From positions 137,561 to 201,560 of the forward strand of contig JANPJM010000069.1 in NCBI GenBank assembly GCA_031425525.1: a DNA stretch of 64,000 nucleotides, written 5' to 3'. The notes below the pieces were generated by a model. That model had not been told where the DNA came from. It was given only the letters and a program-made list of their open reading frames with translations, and ran no database searches. The stretch is from JANNMJ01 sp031425525 (GTDB taxonomy: Bacteria > Bacteroidota > Bacteroidia > Cytophagales > Hymenobacteraceae). Of the stretch, positions 25,590 to 34,771 are shown in pieces (position 1 is the first letter of the stretch; each line of letters begins with the position of its first letter). A program made the position numbers and the translations under genes.

Positions 25590-28500
25590 ATGCAAGAGAC
25601 CATTAAGTACTGGAAGGGCTACGAAGAGCTCGAGCAGCACCCGGAGTTCGTCCAGCACGCCCACAATGAGTTTCCGGAGTTTCTGCCCCTCGCCGAAAAG
25701 AACGAGGACGGTGGCACTTCGCGCCGCGATTTCCTCAAGCTGATGGGTTTCGGCCTCGGCGCCGCTACCCTCGCTTCGTGTGAGGCGCCCGTGCGCAAGG
25801 CTATTCCGTGGCTCAACAAGCCTGAAACGGTCGATCCGACCATTTCCAACTTCTACGCCTCGACCTATTTCACGGGTAATGAGTACGTGGCGGTGTTGGT
25901 TAAGAACCGCGACGGCCGGCCGATCAAGGTGGAAGGCAATCCGATGTCGCCGGTGACGAAAGGCGGCACCTCGGCCCGTGCGCAGGCCTCGATTCTGAGC
26001 CTGTACGACGAAGGTCGCGCCCGTGGCCCGATGCAGGGCGGCAAAGCTGCCGACTGGAAAACCGTTGACGCCGCCATCCGCCAGCAACTCGCGGCGGCCG
26101 GGGGCAAGACGGTGGCGCTCGTGACGGGCACCATCATCTCGCCGACGACCAAGAAAGCTATCGCTGAATTTGCGGCGCGCTACCCCAGCTTCCGGCACGT
26201 GATGTACGACGCCAACTCGGCGTCGGCGCTGCTGAAAGCCAACGGCGGCGTAGTGCCGGGCTACGATTTCTCGAAAGCCGACGTAGTGGTGAGCATCGGC
26301 GCCGATTTCCTCGGCGCCTGGATTTCGCCCGTCGAATACTCGTGGCATTGGGCGCAGAAGCGGAAGCTGAAGCGCGAAAATCCTGAAATGTCGCGGCTGT
26401 TTCAGTTCGAGCCCTTGCTCTCGCTGACCGGCGCCAACGCCGACGTACGCGCCGCCGTGAAGCCGTCGCAGTTGCCGGCCGTTGCCGCCGCGCTGTACGG
26501 CGCCGTGGTAGGTGGTGGCGGTGGAGCCAGCATCAACAAAACCGCTGACAGCGCCATCGCGCGGGCAGCGGAAGAGTTGAAAGGGGCGCGGGGCCGCGCA
26601 TTGGTCGTGTGCGGTACTAACGACCTGGCTTCCCAGACGCTGGTAGCCGATCTGAACCGCGCCCTCGGCGCGGAAGGTGCCACCATCGGCGCGCCGAGCT
26701 ACGTGCGCCAGGGCGACGACGCCGCCATGCTGGCGCTGATTCAGCAGATGAATGCCGGCCAAGTGGGCGCCGTGCTGGTCGCGGGCTGCAACCCGGCATA
26801 CGACCACCCGCAAGCCGCCGAGTTCAAGGCCGGTTTGGGTCAAGTGGGCCTCAAAGTGTCGTTCGCCGATCGCCTCGACGAAACCGCTAAGCTCTGCGAT
26901 TTCCTGACGCCCGACGCGCATTACCTCGAATCGTGGAACGACTTTGAACCGCGCCGGGGCTCGTTGAGCCTATCGCAGCCGGTCATTACGCCGCTCTTCG
27001 ATACGCGTCAGTTTCCGGAATCGCTCCTGCACTGGGCCGGCAACAACACCAGCTACTACGATTACCTGCGCACTGCGTGGGCGGGCATCAACTGGGATCA
27101 GGCCGTTCACGACGGTGTAGTGGAAGGCGGTGCCGGGTTGCTCACCGTTACGGCCCAAACCAACCCGATGAGCGCGGCCGCCGCGCTGTCGGCGGCTGGT
27201 CAGGGCGCCGGTTCGGGCACCGAGCTGGTGATTTACGAATCGGTGCAGATCGGCTTCGGCGGCATCGAAGCCAACAACCCGTGGTTGCAGGAACTGCCCG
27301 ATCCCATCTCGAAGAATACTTGGGAAAACTACCTCGCCGTGCCGCGTGCGCTGGCGAAAACCGTTGGCGTTGAGCAGGGCGACTACGTGAGCGTAACGGC
27401 CAACGGCAAGTCGATCACGCTGCCGGTGCTGTTGCAGCCGGGAATGGAAGCCAACACGGTGGCCGTGGCGATGGGCTACGGCCGTACGGCGGCGGGCAAA
27501 GTCGGCGATAACGCCGGTGCCAACGCTTACCCGCTGGTTTCGGTGAGCGACGGTGGCCTTATCTTCGGCGCAACGGGCGTCAAAATCGCCAAAGCCGACA
27601 AGAAGCGCACGGAGTTGGCCCAAACCCAGACGCACCACACGATCATGGATCGGCTGGTGGTGCAGGAATCGACGCTCTCGAAGTACCGCGAAAACCGCAA
27701 CGAAGTAACCGAGTACGAAAAACTCGCCACCGCCGACGGCCCGCAGCCGCCGAGCCGTGTGTCGTTGTGGCAAGATTACGCCTACAACAACCACCATTGG
27801 GGGATGGTCATCGACCTGAACTCGTGCATCGGTTGCTCGGCGTGTACGGTGGCGTGTCAGGCCGAAAACAACGTGGCTGTGGTAGGTCGCCAGGAAGTGG
27901 TGAACCGCCGCGAAATGTCGTGGTTGCGCATCGACCGTTACTACACCGCCGTCGATCACGAAGCGAAGGATTACACCACGATGGAAGACGCGGCGGATCA
28001 GCCGCAAGTCGTGTTCCAGCCGCTGATGTGCCAGCATTGCAACCACGCCCCCTGCGAAACGGTGTGCCCGGTACTCGCCACCACCCACAGCACCGAAGGT
28101 CTCAACCAGATGACCTACAACCGGTGCGTCGGCACGAAGTATTGCGCCAACAACTGCCCGTATAAAGTCCGCCGATTCAACTGGTTCTCCTACACCGACG
28201 ACGACCGTTTTGCCACCGCGAACGCGCACATGCGCAGCGACCTAGGCCGGATGGTACTCAACCCGGACGTAACCGTCCGGGCGCGCGGCGTGATGGAGAA
28301 ATGCTCGATGTGCGTGCAGCGCATCCAACTCGGCAAGCTCGACGCCAAGAAAGAGAAGCGCCGCCCGAAAGACGGCGAGATCGTGACGGCCTGCGCCCAA
28401 GCGTGCCCCACGGAGGCAATCCTGTTCGGCGATATGGCCGACCCGGAAAGCCGCATCACCAAAGTGCTCAATGAGCAGCACCGCGAGCGCGCTTTCCACG

Positions 28501-28613
28501 TGCTCGAAGAATTGAACGTGCAGCCGAACATCACCTACCTGACCAAAATTCGCAACGGCGAGGTGATGGACTCGATCATCAAGAAGGACGCAGGTAAAAA
28601 ACAACCGGCTTAA
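25590..28613 (+). CDS. actB: Alternative complex III subunit ActB (molybdopterin-like plus ferredoxin domains)
   Basis: 1007 residues. A twin-arginine signal (SRRDFLKLMGFGLGAATL, then ASC) lies near residue 45. The first ~700 residues resemble molybdopterin oxidoreductases, which in ACIII carry no cofactor. The C-terminal 300 residues hold four iron-sulfur cysteine clusters: CIGCSACTVAC, CQHCNHAPCETVC, CVGTKYCANNC and CSMC with CAQACP. It passes electrons from quinol oxidation to the heme subunits. Length and domain order are as in other fused Bacteroidota ActB proteins. Confidence 0.96.
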   Translation: MQETIKYWKGYEELEQHPEFVQHAHNEFPEFLPLAEKNEDGGTSRRDFLKLMGFGLGAATLASCEAPVRKAIPWLNKPETVDPTISNFYASTYFTGNEYVAVLVKNRDGRPIKVEGNPMSPVTKGGTSARAQASILSLYDEGRARGPMQGGKAADWKTVDAAIRQQLAAAGGKTVALVTGTIISPTTKKAIAEFAARYPSFRHVMYDANSASALLKANGGVVPGYDFSKADVVVSIGADFLGAWISPVEYSWHWAQKRKLKRENPEMSRLFQFEPLLSLTGANADVRAAVKPSQLPAVAAALYGAVVGGGGGASINKTADSAIARAAEELKGARGRALVVCGTNDLASQTLVADLNRALGAEGATIGAPSYVRQGDDAAMLALIQQMNAGQVGAVLVAGCNPAYDHPQAAEFKAGLGQVGLKVSFADRLDETAKLCDFLTPDAHYLESWNDFEPRRGSLSLSQPVITPLFDTRQFPESLLHWAGNNTSYYDYLRTAWAGINWDQAVHDGVVEGGAGLLTVTAQTNPMSAAAALSAAGQGAGSGTELVIYESVQIGFGGIEANNPWLQELPDPISKNTWENYLAVPRALAKTVGVEQGDYVSVTANGKSITLPVLLQPGMEANTVAVAMGYGRTAAGKVGDNAGANAYPLVSVSDGGLIFGATGVKIAKADKKRTELAQTQTHHTIMDRLVVQESTLSKYRENRNEVTEYEKLATADGPQPPSRVSLWQDYAYNNHHWGMVIDLNSCIGCSACTVACQAENNVAVVGRQEVVNRREMSWLRIDRYYTAVDHEAKDYTTMEDAADQPQVVFQPLMCQHCNHAPCETVCPVLATTHSTEGLNQMTYNRCVGTKYCANNCPYKVRRFNWFSYTDDDRFATANAHMRSDLGRMVLNPDVTVRARGVMEKCSMCVQRIQLGKLDAKKEKRRPKDGEIVTACAQACPTEAILFGDMADPESRITKVLNEQHRERAFHVLEELNVQPNITYLTKIRNGEVMDSIIKKDAGKKQPA

Positions 28614-28690
28614 TTTAGTTGATGGTTATTGGTTGATAGTTGATGGTTAGTAACCGCTTCTATCAACTAAAAACTATCAACCATCAACTA
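28614..28690. repeat. Intergenic inverted repeat, locus E (actB/actC)
   Basis: The left arm starts TTTAGTTGATGGTT directly after the actB stop. The right arm 28660-28690 ends AACCATCAACTA, pairing 12 of 12 with the outer left arm. Inner words (GGTTGATAG/CTATCAAC) also pair. Twelve bases separate it from the actC ATG. Confidence 0.85.
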
Positions 28691-28702
28691 CCCTCCACCG
28701 CT

Positions 28703-30190
28703 ATGCACTACGTTTCGCCACTCCGGCCGCCGCTCGTTACGGGCGCCAAAACGTACCACGACGTTACGCACGACATCGCGCGGCACGTCGAAAACCCGCC
28801 AAACGTGCGCTGGCTTGCCGCGCTCGTGGTGTCGTTGCTTTTCGTGGGCATCTTCATGTACTCGCTATACCGCACCCTGTGGTTCGGCATCGGCGAGTGG
28901 GGGCTCAACAAAACCGTCGATTGGGGTTGGGATATCACCAACTTCGTGTGGTGGGTCGGTATCGGTCACGCCGGTACGCTCATCTCGGCGGTGTTGCTGC
29001 TGTTCCGCCAGAAGTGGCGCTCCAGCATCAACCGCGCGGCGGAGGCGATGACCATCTTCGCCGTTATCTGCGCCGCGATGTTCCCGGTCATTCACATGGG
29101 CCGCCCGTGGCTGGCGTTATGGTTTCTGCCGTTCCAGAATACCTATGGCCCGCTGTGGGTGAACTTCAACTCGCCACTGCTTTGGGACGTGTTCGCGATC
29201 TCGACGTACTTCTCGGTTTCGTTGGTGTTCTGGTATTTGGGCCTGATCCCGGATTTTGCCACCATCCGCGACCGCGCCACCGGCCCGATTGCGAAATACG
29301 CCTACGCCTTCCTGAGCTTCGGCTGGACGGGCTCGGCGAAGCACTGGTCGCGGTACGAGTACGTTTCGCTGATTCTGGCGGGCATCTCCACGCCGCTCGT
29401 ACTCTCGGTACACACCATTGTATCGATGGACTTTGCCACGTCGGTCATTCCCGGCTGGCACACCACGATTTTCCCGCCCTATTTCGTGGCCGGGGCTATC
29501 TTCTCGGGCTTCGCGATGGTACTCACGCTCATGATCGTGACGCGCGAAACGTTCAAGCTGAAGGACTACATCACGCTCGAACACATCGAGTCGATGAACA
29601 TCATCATCACCGTCACGGGCTCCATCGTGGGTGTGGCGTACATCACCGAGTTCTTCATTGCGTGGTATTCGCAGGTGCCGGCCGAGCAGTATTGCTTCAT
29701 CAACCGCGCCACCGGCCCCTACTGGTGGGCGTACGCCTCGATGATGACCTGCAACGTAGTGTCGCCGCAGCTTTTCTGGTTCCGGTCGCTGCGCCGCAAC
29801 GTCATCTTCACGTTCATCCTTTCGATTTTCGTGAATATCGGCATGTGGTTCGAGCGCTTCGTGATCATCGTCACTTCGCTCCACCGCGACTACCTGCCGT
29901 CGTCGTGGGTGATGTACTCCCCGACGTACGTTGAGGTCGGCATCTTCGTCGGCACGATGGGCATCTTCATGACGCTCTTCCTGCTGTTCGCCAAGTTCTT
30001 CCCCGTCATCAACATGTTCGAGGTGAAGACCATCCTGAAATCATCGTCGATGCCCGGCGTTTTCGTCGATGAGCAAGGGTACGCGCTCGGTCACGGTGGC
30101 AGCCACGGCAACGCCGTTCCTGCGCAGCACGCCGTTGGGCCGACAGCCGGGGCTGGTGCCTACCACGCCCCCGACGCCACCTCGCACTAA
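28703..30190 (+). CDS. actC: Alternative complex III subunit ActC (NrfD/PsrC family)
   Basis: 495 residues from ATG 28703 (MHYVSPLRPPLV); an upstream in-frame ATG would translate the inverted repeat and is rejected. About ten membrane helices of the NrfD fold, which form the quinol site and a proposed proton path. Seen: TNFVWWVGIGHAGTLISA, FPVIHMGRPW and FNSPLLWDVFAISTYF. The C-terminal 40 residues are Gly/His/Ala-rich and soluble. Confidence 0.95.
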   Translation: MHYVSPLRPPLVTGAKTYHDVTHDIARHVENPPNVRWLAALVVSLLFVGIFMYSLYRTLWFGIGEWGLNKTVDWGWDITNFVWWVGIGHAGTLISAVLLLFRQKWRSSINRAAEAMTIFAVICAAMFPVIHMGRPWLALWFLPFQNTYGPLWVNFNSPLLWDVFAISTYFSVSLVFWYLGLIPDFATIRDRATGPIAKYAYAFLSFGWTGSAKHWSRYEYVSLILAGISTPLVLSVHTIVSMDFATSVIPGWHTTIFPPYFVAGAIFSGFAMVLTLMIVTRETFKLKDYITLEHIESMNIIITVTGSIVGVAYITEFFIAWYSQVPAEQYCFINRATGPYWWAYASMMTCNVVSPQLFWFRSLRRNVIFTFILSIFVNIGMWFERFVIIVTSLHRDYLPSSWVMYSPTYVEVGIFVGTMGIFMTLFLLFAKFFPVINMFEVKTILKSSSMPGVFVDEQGYALGHGGSHGNAVPAQHAVGPTAGAGAYHAPDATSH

Positions 30191-30224
30191 TCGAATTGCC
30201 TCGCCTCGTCTCTAGCACCTCGCT

Positions 30225-30827
30225 ATGCTGACCCCTCAAGTAGCCGCGCCGCACTCGGCGCCTGCCCACTCCGACGTCCATTCGCACTCGGATGCCCACG
30301 CGACCAAGCGGTACGTGTTGGGGATTTTCGATGACCCCGACGAACTGCTCGATGCCATCGAACACGTGCGCGCCAACGGCACCAAGATTCACGACGTGTA
30401 CACGCCGTTCCCGATTCACGGGATCGATGATGTCCTCGGCATCGCCCGGACGCGCCTGCCCATCGCGGCGTTTATGTTCGGCTGCTGCGGGCTGTCGCTG
30501 GCGCTCTTCCTCCAGATTTATATGCTCTGGGCCGACTGGCCGATGATCATCGGCGGTAAGCCGCACTTTGCATTTCCCGCCTTCGTGCCGGTTTGCTTCG
30601 AGCTGACCGTACTGTTCACGGCTTTCGGGATGGTCATCACGTTCTTCCTGGTGAGCGGGCTGCGGCCGAAATTCAAAGTGCAGGTGATGGATCGCCGCTC
30701 CACGGACGACAAATTCGTGATGGCTATCGAGCAGACCGGCAGCACCAACCTGCGTCAGCTCACCGACCTTCTCCGCCAGCACGGCGCGAGCGAAGTCAAC
30801 GAAAAGGAAATTGCTGTCAAACATTAA
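30225..30827 (+). CDS. actD: Alternative complex III subunit ActD (DUF3341)
   Basis: 200 residues. A His-rich N-terminus, then the soluble DUF3341 domain (YVLGIFDDPDELLDAIEHV, HDVYTPFPIHGIDDVLG), then two membrane helices at about residues 85-105 and 120-145, and a soluble C-terminus. Structural subunit of the complex. Separated from actC by a 34-base C/T-rich gap without an inverted repeat. Confidence 0.95.
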   Translation: MLTPQVAAPHSAPAHSDVHSHSDAHATKRYVLGIFDDPDELLDAIEHVRANGTKIHDVYTPFPIHGIDDVLGIARTRLPIAAFMFGCCGLSLALFLQIYMLWADWPMIIGGKPHFAFPAFVPVCFELTVLFTAFGMVITFFLVSGLRPKFKVQVMDRRSTDDKFVMAIEQTGSTNLRQLTDLLRQHGASEVNEKEIAVKH

Positions 30828-30920
30828 GTTTTTAGTTTATGGTGTTTGGTGTTTAGTCGCGCCGACGCAATGACGCCGATGTACGACAATGCCTAAACAC
30901 TGCACCCTAAACCCTAAACC
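30828..30920. repeat. Intergenic inverted repeat, locus F (actD/actE)
   Basis: The left arm 30828-30857 is built of TTTAGTTTATGGTGTTTGG-like words. The right arm 30892-30920 carries CCTAAACACTGCACCCTAAA and further CCCTAAA words and ends six bases before the actE ATG. The 34-base loop is GC-rich. Confidence 0.75.
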
Positions 30921-30926
30921 CTCCCG

Positions 30927-31733
30927 ATGATCCACGCTACTAAGCTCGGTTTAGCTTGTGCGCTCTTTGGCGTCACGGCGCTCGTGGGCTGCCACGAAGC
31001 CAACGACCCCGGCACCGAGTTCGCGCCGCAGATGTACGATTCTACGCCGCTCGAGCCGCTCCGGCAGGTCGAAGGCGCCAAAAACGCATTCAACCCGATG
31101 GGTCTTCACGAGCGGGTGCCGCCACAGGGCGCCATTCCGCGCGGCAAGCTGGCGTTCTTCTCGCACATTGCCCCCGATGATGTCGAGAAAGCCGAACAGA
31201 CGCTCGTAAATCCGTACCCGGCCACCGCCGCCAACCTCGAACAAGGCAAAGTGCTGTATCAGCAGTACTGCCAGCATTGCCACGGCGAGGCTGGGGAAGG
31301 CAACGGGCCGGTGGGGGTGAAGTTCAAAGGCGTGCCCAACTACACGGCCGGCGCGTACAAGACGATGAACGCCGGGCATATCTACCACGTCATTCAGTAC
31401 GGCAAAAACCGGATGATGCCGCACGGCTCGCAGGTGAACCCGGAGGAGCGGTGGAAGATCGCGCTCTACGTCCACACGCTCCAAAACCCCGGCGGCGATA
31501 CGGAGTCGAAGGATGGCCCATCCACGGGCGTCGGCCCGTCGGCTGACTCGACGAAGCTCGGCGCTGCTCCCGCACCTGCTACGGCCGGTGCCGGCATGAA
31601 CCCGGCGCCCGCGAGCGCCCCGGCTGCCGCATCTGCTGCTGCTACGGTCGCCCCGGCACCGGCCGCCGCTGCCGATACCCGCACGCCGGTTCAGCGCGCC
31701 ACCGATAAAATCCGCGCTACGCACGTTTATTAG
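30927..31733 (+). CDS. actE: Alternative complex III subunit ActE, monoheme lipoprotein cytochrome c
   Basis: 268 residues. Lipoprotein signal ending VTALVGC; a cytochrome c domain follows with one CQHCH motif near residue 113 and a probable methionine ligand in GKNRMMPHG. The last 80 residues are an Ala/Pro-rich linker-like tail. It accepts electrons from ActA and may hand them to the oxidase. The position between actD and actF is canonical. Confidence 0.94.
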   Translation: MIHATKLGLACALFGVTALVGCHEANDPGTEFAPQMYDSTPLEPLRQVEGAKNAFNPMGLHERVPPQGAIPRGKLAFFSHIAPDDVEKAEQTLVNPYPATAANLEQGKVLYQQYCQHCHGEAGEGNGPVGVKFKGVPNYTAGAYKTMNAGHIYHVIQYGKNRMMPHGSQVNPEERWKIALYVHTLQNPGGDTESKDGPSTGVGPSADSTKLGAAPAPATAGAGMNPAPASAPAAASAAATVAPAPAAAADTRTPVQRATDKIRATHVY

Positions 31734-31737
31734 CAAG

Positions 31738-31813
31738 TAGTTGAGTCTGATCGACGTACTTTAACCGTCGGCTATCACTCGAAACTCAACCCTCGAAACT
31801 CGAAACTCAACTA
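31738..31813. repeat. Intergenic inverted repeat, locus G (actE/actF)
   Basis: TAGTTGAGT (31738-31746) pairs with ACTCAACTA (31805-31813), the last base being the A of the actF ATG. The right side repeats CGAAACTC three times; the left arm is short, so this copy looks eroded. Confidence 0.6.
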
Positions 31814-33099
31814 TGGCTCACGTCGCCGAGCGGCCCGTCTCCTACGAGGAGCAGCTTACGCTGCCGAAACGCATCTCGAACCTGTTTCTGCTGATGATCG
31901 GCGCCGGCCTGGTGCTGCTCGTACTCGGCATCGTGCTGAACCTGAATATGGGTCACGAGGCGGCTGCCGGGCACGGTGCCGGCCACGAAGCCGGCGGCCA
32001 CCACGCCGTGACGTGGCTGCACCGCCTCTTCGCCAACCTGTGGCTCAATAATGTCTGGTTCACGGGAATTTCCGTGATCGGGATGTTCTTCATCTCGCTG
32101 CAATACGTGGCGTACGCCTACTGGTCGGTGCCGATCAAGCGCGTCCTCGAATCGCTGACGGCGTACCTGCCCGTGGGCGCGGTGCTGATGATCGTACTGT
32201 TCCTGCTCGGCAAAGGCTACCTCTTCCACTGGACGCAGCCGGGCATCATGGACGAAGGTTCGCCGAATTTCGACCCGATCATCGCCGGTAAGAGCGGCTA
32301 CCTCAATCTGCCGTTCTTCCTGATTCGGATGGTGGTGTACCTCGGCATCTGGATCATCTTCTCGCGCTGGATGCGCGCGCAATCCATCGCCGAAGACCTC
32401 GAAGGCGGCACTGAGCGCTACCATAAGAGCATCAAGATTGCCGCCATTTTCCTCGTCCTGTTCGCCGTTTCCAACTCGATGGCGAACTGGGACTGGCTGA
32501 TGTCCATCGACTCGCACTGGTTCTCGACGATGTACTCGTGGTATGTGTTTGCGTCGTGGCTGGTGTCGGGCGTGTCGGCTACCATCCTGATCTGCGTCAA
32601 CCTCAAGCAAGCCGGCTACCTGCGCATTCTCAATGCCAACCACCTGCACGACCTCGGTAAGTTCGCCTTCGGCTTCACCATTTTCTGGACGTACGTGTGG
32701 TTCGCCCAGTTTATGCTGATCTGGTACGCCAACCTACCCGAAGAAGTGGTGTACTTTCAGGAGCGGTGGTTCGGCCACTTCGCGCCGCTCTTCTACTTGA
32801 GCCTGCTCATCAACTTCGTGGCGCCGTTCCTGCTGCTGATGACCCGCGACGCCAAACGTCAGGGCATCATGCTCAAAATCGCGACCGTCGTGATCCTCTC
32901 CGGCCATTACATCGACTTCTACATGATGGTGATGCCCGGCACGGTCGGTAACTCCGCCGGTTTCGGCCCGATGGAAGTCGGTTGCATCCTCCTCTTCCTC
33001 GGTATCTTCCTGACGATGGTGACACGGATGCTCGCATCGGCATCATTGATTCAGCACCGGCACCCGTTTTTGGAGGAGTCGTTGCACCATCACATCTAA
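31813..33099 (+). CDS. actF: Alternative complex III subunit ActF (NrfD-like)
   Basis: 428 residues with about ten membrane helices, paralogous to ActC. Seen: a His-rich loop after the first helix, YVAYAYWSVPIKRVLE, FFLIRMVVYLGIWIIFSRW and FAFGFTIFWTYVWFAQFML. It forms the second half-channel of the ACIII membrane arm. It is the last gene of the operon: a terminator follows after 28 bases, whereas in many relatives coxB and coxA come next. Confidence 0.95.
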   Translation: MAHVAERPVSYEEQLTLPKRISNLFLLMIGAGLVLLVLGIVLNLNMGHEAAAGHGAGHEAGGHHAVTWLHRLFANLWLNNVWFTGISVIGMFFISLQYVAYAYWSVPIKRVLESLTAYLPVGAVLMIVLFLLGKGYLFHWTQPGIMDEGSPNFDPIIAGKSGYLNLPFFLIRMVVYLGIWIIFSRWMRAQSIAEDLEGGTERYHKSIKIAAIFLVLFAVSNSMANWDWLMSIDSHWFSTMYSWYVFASWLVSGVSATILICVNLKQAGYLRILNANHLHDLGKFAFGFTIFWTYVWFAQFMLIWYANLPEEVVYFQERWFGHFAPLFYLSLLINFVAPFLLLMTRDAKRQGIMLKIATVVILSGHYIDFYMMVMPGTVGNSAGFGPMEVGCILLFLGIFLTMVTRMLASASLIQHRHPFLEESLHHHI

Positions 33100-33127
33100 G
33101 CAGCTCATTTTGCTGAGATACTACGGG

Positions 33128-33162
33128 ACAGCCCGCTTCACCTGTTTGGTGGGGCGGGCTGT
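33128..33162 (+). terminator. Terminator of the act operon
   Basis: ACAGCCCGC and GCGGGCTGT stem, with an inner CACC/GGTG pairing, followed by TTTT. Confidence 0.88.
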
Positions 33163-33170
33163 TTTGGATT

Positions 33171-34013
33171 TGGTGGCTGGAAAACCACTATGACCCGTGG
33201 GGCCAGAATCTGGTCGGCATCGAGACGGAAGCGGTGGATCGCTCAGAGCGCAAGCAGTACAACGGCAAGGAGAAGGTGGAGGAGTTTGGGCTGTTCTGGA
33301 ACGACCACGGGGCGCGCAACTATGATCTACAGATTCAGCGCTGGGGGCAGGTGGATCCGCTGTCGGCTAAATATCCGGATATCACTCCTTATGCTTTCGG
33401 GATTAATAATCCCGTACGGTTCTTTGATCCAGATGGACGAGAAGTAGTTGATGCCATGGGAAATAGAGTTACATATAGTAAAAGCGATAGTTTTTCATAC
33501 TCCGGCAAAGACGAGGGCACAAAACTGGTAATTGCTTCTATGCAAGCAACTGATGCTGGAATCGACGCGCTTAGTTCACTAATCGCTTCTCCCATCATAG
33601 CTGAGTTTGAAATCAATACCGGGGCAGACGACGGAAAGAGGTCGGAAGGGCTTCTTTTAGAGCACACGGCTGGTTTTGGTTCTGTTGCAGACCCTAGCAC
33701 AGGAGGCGATGTTTATAAGTCCGCCCTAATACAGATATTTACCGGTTCATTGGGGGTGATTAACAGTACCAGCAAGGATAAGGAGCAGTACATGGGAGCA
33801 ACGATGACCAAATTTGTTAATGGTGTTACTATACACGAGATTACACACGCGCTTGGTGATGTTGAAACTTTGAAACAAGTTCAAATAGATTGCAAATGCA
33901 CAGGAGAAAAACTAAACGAATACATTAAAAGCAATAAAGTGCTTGAAACACAGCCTGATAATGCTGAAAAAAATGGTAACACTGAATATGATAAGAAATA
34001 TCCCAAGCCTTAG
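33171..34013 (+). pseudogene. Orphan RHS C-terminal tip with zincin-like toxin domain
   Basis: The frame is open with no plausible start and no upstream RHS repeats: it begins in the act terminator and reads HYDPWGQNLVGIE, RKQYNGKEKVEEFGLFWN, then RWGQVDPLSAKYPD and NPVRFFDPDGRE, the conserved end of an RHS core. After the DPDG junction the sequence changes to low-GC, with a 190-residue variable domain containing HEITHALGD, an HExxH metallopeptidase motif. In RHS proteins the region after DPDG is usually the toxin. Without its N-terminus it cannot be exported, so it is a silent tip or remnant. The next ORF overlaps its end and may be its immunity gene. Confidence 0.75.
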
Positions 34014-34465
34014 TAAGTATATCGCTCTGATATTCTTGCTGCTGTCTCTCGCCTGTAAAACTATTCTCACGGAGAGACGTGGGCGGATTGACTGCCCTTG
34101 GCCTGACAAACTGCGTTTTTTCAAGACGCATCAGACTCGCATTGACTCTGTGCTTAAAATTTATATTACCAGTAGACGAAGAACGTTGAATTATGCAGAT
34201 TATTGTGCGTACGATCATTTGTCGAGTACCAAGAAGTACTCCTACGTTGTGGTTTACGACAATGTCGGCAATCATATTCCGCCTAGCCTTATGATGATGA
34301 GTAAAAAAAAAATTTAAAACATTTCCAGCTTCGTTGTTCAGGCTGGCAACTGACTCTATAACCAAGAGGAGGGTGGTTCGCCGGTTTCTGAATGACTTTT
34401 CAGGAAAAGACTCCAGTTCATTAGTTGAGATAAGAGAGTTGGTTTACAAAGACCTATATCGATAA
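33988..34465 (+). pseudogene. Lipoprotein ORF split by a frameshift at an A10 tract
   Basis: Starts at ATG 33988 (MIRNIPSLSKY), overlapping the end of the zincin tip, with a lipoprotein-like signal (LIFLLLSLACK). The frame stops at 34317 just after ten A residues at 34303-34312. With nine As it would continue as KFKTFPASLFRLATDSITKR and on to a TAA at 34463-34465, giving about 158 residues of normal-looking coding sequence. It could be an immunity protein inactivated by slippage, a phase-variable gene, or a sequencing error. Confidence 0.65.
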
Positions 34466-34647
34466 TGAGCGCCCCAAACGGCGACCCGACTGGGGGCGTC
34501 ATCGAGCTACGGAACGTGGCGGCGAGCCGGCAGCGGACACCGAATGGGGCGCGCACGGGGGCGTACGTAGTGGCGCTGGGCGGGGGCGGGGTGGCGCACC
34601 GGACGGTGGGCCCGACGCTGCGGCGGGCGGTGGCGGCGGGCGATTAG
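34465..34647 (+). CDS. Short GC-rich ORF, doubtful
   Basis: 60 residues, whose ATG overlaps the restored stop of the preceding frame (TAATG). Composition switches abruptly to GC-rich, and the sequence (GAYVVALGGGGVAHRTVG) is low complexity. It could be a remnant of a secreted repeat protein. I recognise no family. Confidence 0.25.
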   Translation: MSAPNGDPTGGVIELRNVAASRQRTPNGARTGAYVVALGGGGVAHRTVGPTLRRAVAAGD

Positions 34648-34771
34648 ATCTTTGCCAGCTTTTGGGGGTCGTATGATGCGCCCGCCCGCGCCCCGTCGGT
34701 GGTATTTTTCCCATATATTGCTCGGTACGGCCTTCTTCTGCTTTTTATCAGCGGTATAATAAATAATAAAA

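Noticed and set aside
28640..28702. Upstream start of actC adding 21 residues
   Set aside because: The added residues translate the inverted repeat; the ATG at 28703 matches the family N-terminus.
33234..34013. Intact RHS gene
   Set aside because: The frame starts within the act terminator region and lacks a signal, N-terminal domain and repeats, so it was called a tip fragment.
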